DNA of 64,000 bases from Chitinophaga japonensis (GTDB lineage Bacteria; Bacteroidota; Bacteroidia; Chitinophagales; Chitinophagaceae): contig NZ_VLLG01000003.1 in the NCBI RefSeq assembly GCF_007830125.1, positions 82,109 through 146,108 of the forward strand, in the 5' to 3' direction. Position numbers and translations under genes: made by a program. Below, piece after piece: positions 61,301 to 64,000 of this stretch. The notes beneath the pieces are model-generated. The model saw nothing but the letters and a program-made list of their open reading frames with translations, was not told the origin of the DNA and searched no databases. Numbering within the stretch: position 1 is the stretch's first letter; each line of letters opens with the position of its first letter.

Positions 61301-61522
61301 ATTGCCGGCCTGGTGCCGCTTGTGTTTGCCACCGGCCCCGGCGCCATTGGCAACCGTACCATCGGCTCCGCCTCTGCCGGCGGTATGTTGATCGGAACGG
61401 TCTTCGGGGTGATCGTTATTCCCGGCCTGTACTACATCTTCGGCAGCCTGGCGGCAAAACGCAAGCTCATCCGGGATGAAGACGAGAATCCGTTAACTGA
61501 AGAAATTGATCATCATGTTTAG
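58358..61522 (+). CDS. RND multidrug efflux permease (HAE1/AcrB family)
   Basis: The product is 1054 residues. It begins MFNIFMKRPVFAIVISLVII, the usual first transmembrane helix. TM4 contains the proton-relay Asp (LAIGIVVDNAIVVIE). A second half repeats the fold (GLVMLVGLLGKNAVLIVEFA, then GARPI-type motif TRFRPILMTSLAFIAGLVPL). It exports drugs or other amphiphiles; substrate unknown. It overlaps the TolC-like gene by 8 nt. Confidence 0.96.
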   Translation: MFNIFMKRPVFAIVISLVIIFMGLLAINTLPTSQFPSIAPPRVEVTVAYPGASADVLVKSVLIPMEKAVNGVPGMKYMTSDATSAGEANIQVVFDLGTDPNQAVVNVKNRIEQVTNRLPVLVQREGIVVNVLQPNMLMYVNVYSKDPGADEKFLYNYANVNVLNELRRVPGVGKAQILGSRQYAMRIWLKPDRMRAYNVSTDEVMEALANQSVIGSPGRLGRSDGKRSEALEYVLTYQGRYNQPEQYKDVIIRASANGEVLYLKDVADVELGSEFYDIYSNLNNHPSAAIVLKQTVGSNASEVIKSIKAKLQELKTSFPPGMDYEISYDVSSFLDASIEKVLHTLGEAFVLVAIVVFLFLGDWRSTLIPTLAVPVSLVGAFFCMQLFGLTINLITLFALVLAIGIVVDNAIVVIEAVHAKMEETHLSPYQASKQVLHEISGAIVAITFVMAAVFVPVAFMSGPVGIFYRQFSITMATSIVLSGLVALTLTPVLCAMILKNNHGKPRKKSPVDKFIAWFNRGFEKLTGRYTRLLEKIVNRQVVTFGILLAFCFGIFGLSKQLPAGFIPSEDQGMIYAIIQTPPGSTLERTNDIARKVQAIAEHVEGIQSVSALAGYEVLTEGRGSNAGTCLINLKDWSRRKHNVNEIIHELEEECRDIPGATIEFFGPPAVPGYGAAGGFALRLLDKTNGDDYKELEKVNDDFMEALRQRKELKGLFTFFSANYPQYELLIDNKAAMQKGVSIGKALDNLSILIGSTYEQGFIRFGTFFKVYVQASPEYRRLPDDLMKLYVKNDRDEMVPYSAFMSIKKSHGLNEITRYNMYTSSAIRGEPAPGYSSGEAIRVIQEVAAKTLPHGYGIDWEGLSKDEVGRGNEALYIFLIVLAFVYLILAAQYESFFLPLAVILSLPAGVFGAFMLIKAMGLANDIYAQVGLVMLVGLLGKNAVLIVEFAAQKHREGASVLNAAIEGAKTRFRPILMTSLAFIAGLVPLVFATGPGAIGNRTIGSASAGGMLIGTVFGVIVIPGLYYIFGSLAAKRKLIRDEDENPLTEEIDHHV

Positions 61523-62948
61523 AAACAAGATATATAGGTACATAGGAATAGCCGGTATCTCCCTGGCTTATGCGGCCTGCAAAATGCCTGCTTTAACAGG
61601 GAGAACGGAGAATAAAGCGGTGCCTGCGGGTTACAACGCCTCGCAGGACACCGTGAACACCGCCCAGGTAAAGTGGAAGGATTATTTCACCGATCCCTAC
61701 CTGGCGGCGCTGATAGACACGGCGCTGAAGAACAACCAGGAGCTGAACATCACCCTGCAGGAAATCGAGATCGCCCGGAACGAGGTGAGGGCCCGGAAGG
61801 GGGAATATCTACCCTTTGTAGGCGTAAGAGCCGGGGCTGGCCTGGACAAGGTAGCCCGCTACACCAACATCGGCGCCCTGGAAGAGAATGTGGAGATTAA
61901 ACCCGGCAAAGAAACGCCGGACCCATTGCCGGATTACCTGGCAGGCGCCTATGCTACCTGGGAGGTGGATATCTGGCATAAGCTGCACAATGCTAAAAAG
62001 GCGGCTGTCAGCAGGTACCTGTCCACCATAGAAGGAAAGAATTTCGTGGTCACCAACCTGGTGGCGGAGGTCGCCCGCTCCTATTATGAATTGCTGGCGC
62101 TGGACAACCAACTGGACATCGTAAAGCAGAACATCGGGATACAAAGCAATGCCCTGGAGATCGTAAAGCTGCAGAAAGAAGCTACCCGGGTGACCGAGCT
62201 GGCGGTGCGCAAGTTTGAAGCGGAGGTGCTCAGCACCCGGAGCCTGCAGTATGATATCCAGCAAAAGATCACGGAAACGGAGAACCGGATCAATTTCCTG
62301 CTGGGCCGGTATCCCCAGCCTATTCCGAGGAACCATGAGACCTTTGCTGACATGACGCCCGGGGTTATCCATGCCGGTATTCCCGCGCAACTGCTCGCCA
62401 ACCGTCCTGACATTAAGCAGGCCGAGCTGGAGCTGGCGGCCGCCAAGCTGGATGTGAAAGTGGCCAGGGCCCGGTTCTATCCTTCCCTGGGCATTTCCGC
62501 GTCTATCGGTTACCAGGCGTTCAACCCGGCTTACCTGGTGGAAACGCCCCGGTCCTTGTTCTACTCCCTGGCCGGGGACCTGGTGGCGCCGCTGGTGAAC
62601 AGGAACGCGATCAAAGCCGCTTACTACAGCGCCAATGCCGCGCAGATACAGGCGGTGTATAATTATGAGCGCACCATACTGAACGCCTACGTGGAAGTGG
62701 CCAATCAACTGGCCAGGATCAGCAACCTGGAAAACAGCTATGACCTGAAGGAAAAGCAGGTGCAGGCGCTGACGCAGTCCATCACCATTTCCAATGACCT
62801 TTTCAAATCCGCCCGGGCCGATTACATGGAAGTGCTGATGACCCAGCGGGATGCGCTGGAATCAAAGTTTGAGCTGGTGGAGACCAGGATGCAGCAGATG
62901 AACGCAGTGGTGAATATTTACCGGGCCTTGGGCGGCGGATGGAATTAG
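61515..62948 (+). CDS. TolC/OprM-type outer-membrane efflux lipoprotein
   Basis: The product is 477 residues. The ATG at 61515 is preferred to the TTG at 61506. A lipobox (AYAAC) is followed by the two repeated coiled-coil/beta halves (DTALKNNQELNITLQEIEIA; RPDIKQAELELAAAKLDVKV). The C-terminus ends NIYRALGGGWN, a family hallmark. It forms the outer-membrane duct for the RND pump. Confidence 0.95.
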   Translation: MFRNKIYRYIGIAGISLAYAACKMPALTGRTENKAVPAGYNASQDTVNTAQVKWKDYFTDPYLAALIDTALKNNQELNITLQEIEIARNEVRARKGEYLPFVGVRAGAGLDKVARYTNIGALEENVEIKPGKETPDPLPDYLAGAYATWEVDIWHKLHNAKKAAVSRYLSTIEGKNFVVTNLVAEVARSYYELLALDNQLDIVKQNIGIQSNALEIVKLQKEATRVTELAVRKFEAEVLSTRSLQYDIQQKITETENRINFLLGRYPQPIPRNHETFADMTPGVIHAGIPAQLLANRPDIKQAELELAAAKLDVKVARARFYPSLGISASIGYQAFNPAYLVETPRSLFYSLAGDLVAPLVNRNAIKAAYYSANAAQIQAVYNYERTILNAYVEVANQLARISNLENSYDLKEKQVQALTQSITISNDLFKSARADYMEVLMTQRDALESKFELVETRMQQMNAVVNIYRALGGGWN

Positions 62949-62953
62949 ATTAC

Positions 62954-62970
62954 AGACCTGACAGGTTTTT
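62954..62970. repeat. Palindromic repeat AGACCTGACAGGT plus T-run
   Basis: ACCTG-A-CAGGT followed by TTTTT directly after the efflux operon suggests a small terminator or palindromic repeat. The same core recurs at 63975-63993. Confidence 0.45.
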
Positions 62971-62989
62971 GAAACGATAGATTGGATAT

Positions 62990-63205
62990 TTAGTGTGAGA
63001 TTATAGCCGGCATGGGCCGGCTATAATTTTTAGTGCCGCCATTCAGGATGAGCGTATTGCCGAACGCGGAGCCAATGGCCCCATAAAGGGCCATCAGGTC
63101 GTTCGGAATGTTATGGATAGTCCGGCTACGGGTCATGGGCGCCATCACCAGATGATTCTTGAGTGCCAACCTGGCTTTCCGGTATGGCAGGAGTAACTGT
63201 TTCAT
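62990..63205 (-). pseudogene. Truncated old-yellow-enzyme (NADH:flavin oxidoreductase) remnant
   Basis: The 71-codon frame opens with MKQLLLPYRKARLALKNHLV, then MAPMTRSRTIHNIPNDLMAL, the N-terminal signature of alkene reductases of the NemA type. The frame ends far short of the normal 360 residues, and the rest of the enzyme is absent. After MALY the sequence diverges (GAIGSAFGNTLILNGGTK). It is a deletion remnant, not a functional gene. Confidence 0.78.
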
Positions 63206-63259
63206 ACTTGGTAATATTTGTAAAATACGGAAATGGTGGTTGAGAAAACAGGGAACAGT

Positions 63260-63287
63260 TATGCGTATTTTATGAAAATATGCGTAT
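63260..63287. repeat. Direct repeat TATGCGTAT upstream of toxin-antitoxin pair
   Basis: Two copies of TATGCGTAT (63260-63268 and 63279-63287) lie 19 nt apart, about two helical turns. The second overlaps the -7 element. Likely operator for the ribbon-helix-helix antitoxin. Confidence 0.45.
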
Positions 63288-63292
63288 ATTTG
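63285..63292 (+). promoter_or_regulatory. -7 promoter element of the toxin-antitoxin pair
   Basis: TATATTTG matches TAnnTTTG and ends 4 nt before the ATG at 63297, implying a very short or absent leader. Confidence 0.45.
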
Positions 63293-63296
63293 CTTT

Positions 63297-63539
63297 ATGA
63301 AGACAAGACTGAACCTTACTATAGAAGAAAACCTGCTTCAGCGCATGAAGATGTATGCAGCCAGACAGCATGTAAGTTTATCTGAGCTGGTGGAGTCTTA
63401 TTTTGAGCGGCTTACCCAGCCTGTTAAACGAAAATCTATTGTTGATATCGTTGAGCGTATGGATACACCGGTACTTCCCCCGGAGACGGACCTGGTAAGC
63501 GAATACTATAAAGATATAGAGAGGGAACATGGCTTATAA
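63297..63539 (+). CDS. DUF6364-family ribbon-helix-helix antitoxin
   Basis: The product is 80 residues. The N-terminus MKTRLNLTIEENLLQRMKMY and HVSLSELVESYFERL form the ribbon-helix-helix DNA-binding fold. The acidic C-terminal tail (PPETDLVSEYYKDIEREHG) is suited to neutralise a PIN toxin. Its stop overlaps the toxin start by 11 nt, so the pair is coupled. Confidence 0.82.
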   Translation: MKTRLNLTIEENLLQRMKMYAARQHVSLSELVESYFERLTQPVKRKSIVDIVERMDTPVLPPETDLVSEYYKDIEREHGL

Positions 63540-63957
63540 GCTCTTTTTGGATGCAAATGTTATCCTGGACTATATTCTAAAAAGACCGGAAGGATATCAA
63601 CCAGCCAAAGTGATTTTTGAAAGTATTGTCCGTGGCGAACACCAGGCATTTACCAGCCCCGTTATCATTCACATCGTAGCCCATATCTTAAAAAAGATAC
63701 TGAGCCCCCTGCAAACCCAAAAGTTAGTATTAGCCCTGCTGAATGATGTACGGGTATTAGATACCAGTCACGATGTTATTGTCCAGGCCATGAGTGCGGG
63801 CTGGAGCGACATTGAGGATGCGCTCCAGTATTATACTGCTCTTCATTACAAAACGGAAATATTTATTTCCAGGGATGAAGGCTTGCTTAAAAAAGCCTTG
63901 CCAACACTGCCCGTTTATTCCCCGGCTGCTTTTGCAAAATTGCTCGGTAAAGGCTGA
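63529..63957 (+). CDS. PIN-domain ribonuclease toxin (VapC-like)
   Basis: The product is 142 residues. PIN catalytic acids are visible: Asp8 (LFLDANVILDYIL), the DIEDALQYYTA segment in the middle and the SRDEG motif near the C-terminus. PIN toxins cleave tRNA or rRNA. It is complete, closed by the palindromic hairpin at 63975. Confidence 0.86.
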   Translation: MAYKLFLDANVILDYILKRPEGYQPAKVIFESIVRGEHQAFTSPVIIHIVAHILKKILSPLQTQKLVLALLNDVRVLDTSHDVIVQAMSAGWSDIEDALQYYTALHYKTEIFISRDEGLLKKALPTLPVYSPAAFAKLLGKG

Positions 63958-63974
63958 GACGTACCGGTCCAGCC

Positions 63975-63993
63975 AAAGACCTGTCAGGTCTTT
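63975..63993. terminator. Palindromic terminator after the PIN toxin
   Basis: AAAGACCTG-T-CAGGTCTTT is a perfect 9+9 palindrome followed by AAAA. It shares its core with the repeat at 62954, suggesting a dispersed palindromic element. Confidence 0.5.
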
Positions 63994-64000
63994 AAAACTA

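Overview
The window looks like Bacteroidota DNA, most likely from a Chitinophaga-like member of the Chitinophagaceae. The evidence is a SusC/SusD pair, TAnnTTTG-type -7 promoter elements, Bacteroidetes-type Tra proteins, and abundant lipoboxes and SPI signals. No rRNA, tRNA, CRISPR array or intact insertion sequence was recognised. Family names come from recognising motifs and architectures; no database search was run.

Positions 1 to about 42.5 kb are the interior and right part of an integrative conjugative element (ICE). The integrase, coupling protein and left end lie outside the window. The minus strand carries a relaxase (cut by the window edge), its relaxosome partner, a hairpin that is a good oriT candidate (1549-1585) and a Toprim primase. 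A cargo serine hydrolase and a histone H1-like gene (5299-5475) follow. Then comes a long minus-strand operon (5.8-13.6 kb) encoding a PRTRC system (ThiF, B, F, C, E), small unknown proteins, SSB and a DUF932 protein. Positions 14.3-18.7 kb hold accessory genes, including a lipoprotein with an HExxH zinc-protease motif. Two tandem RteC-like paralogs (18.9-21.5 kb) precede the plus-strand transfer operon (21.6-34.1 kb: traE, traF, traG, traI-like genes, traJ, traK, a traL-position gene, traM, traN), interleaved with genes of unknown function. Three more ICE-type genes follow (34.2-36.4 kb).

Positions 36.4-43.6 kb are an AT-rich cargo zone. It holds a broken DNA methyltransferase, a compact graspetide (omega-ester RiPP) locus, a HigB-HigA toxin-antitoxin pair fused by position to a KGGVGR ATPase with TPR repeats, and a truncated glycosidase remnant. 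The graspetide locus has a precursor with three copies of a TxTxTxTxxExSDSD core, an ATP-grasp ligase and a membrane protein. The HigBA-ATPase operon has a palindromic operator candidate.

From about 43.6 kb the sequence becomes GC-richer and looks like host chromosome. Two small Cys-rich secreted proteins are followed by a polysaccharide utilisation locus (GH127-type beta-L-arabinofuranosidase, SusD, SusC) read on the minus strand. It diverges from a two-component system whose sensor and AraC-type response regulator are separate genes rather than one hybrid protein. A YcaQ-type DNA glycosylase, a tripartite RND efflux operon, an old-yellow-enzyme remnant and a DUF6364/PIN toxin-antitoxin pair complete the window.

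The best candidates for undescribed biology are the graspetide locus, the HigBA plus ATPase-TPR operon, the metalloprotease lipoprotein pair, the poorly understood PRTRC module, and the tandem RteC-like regulators.
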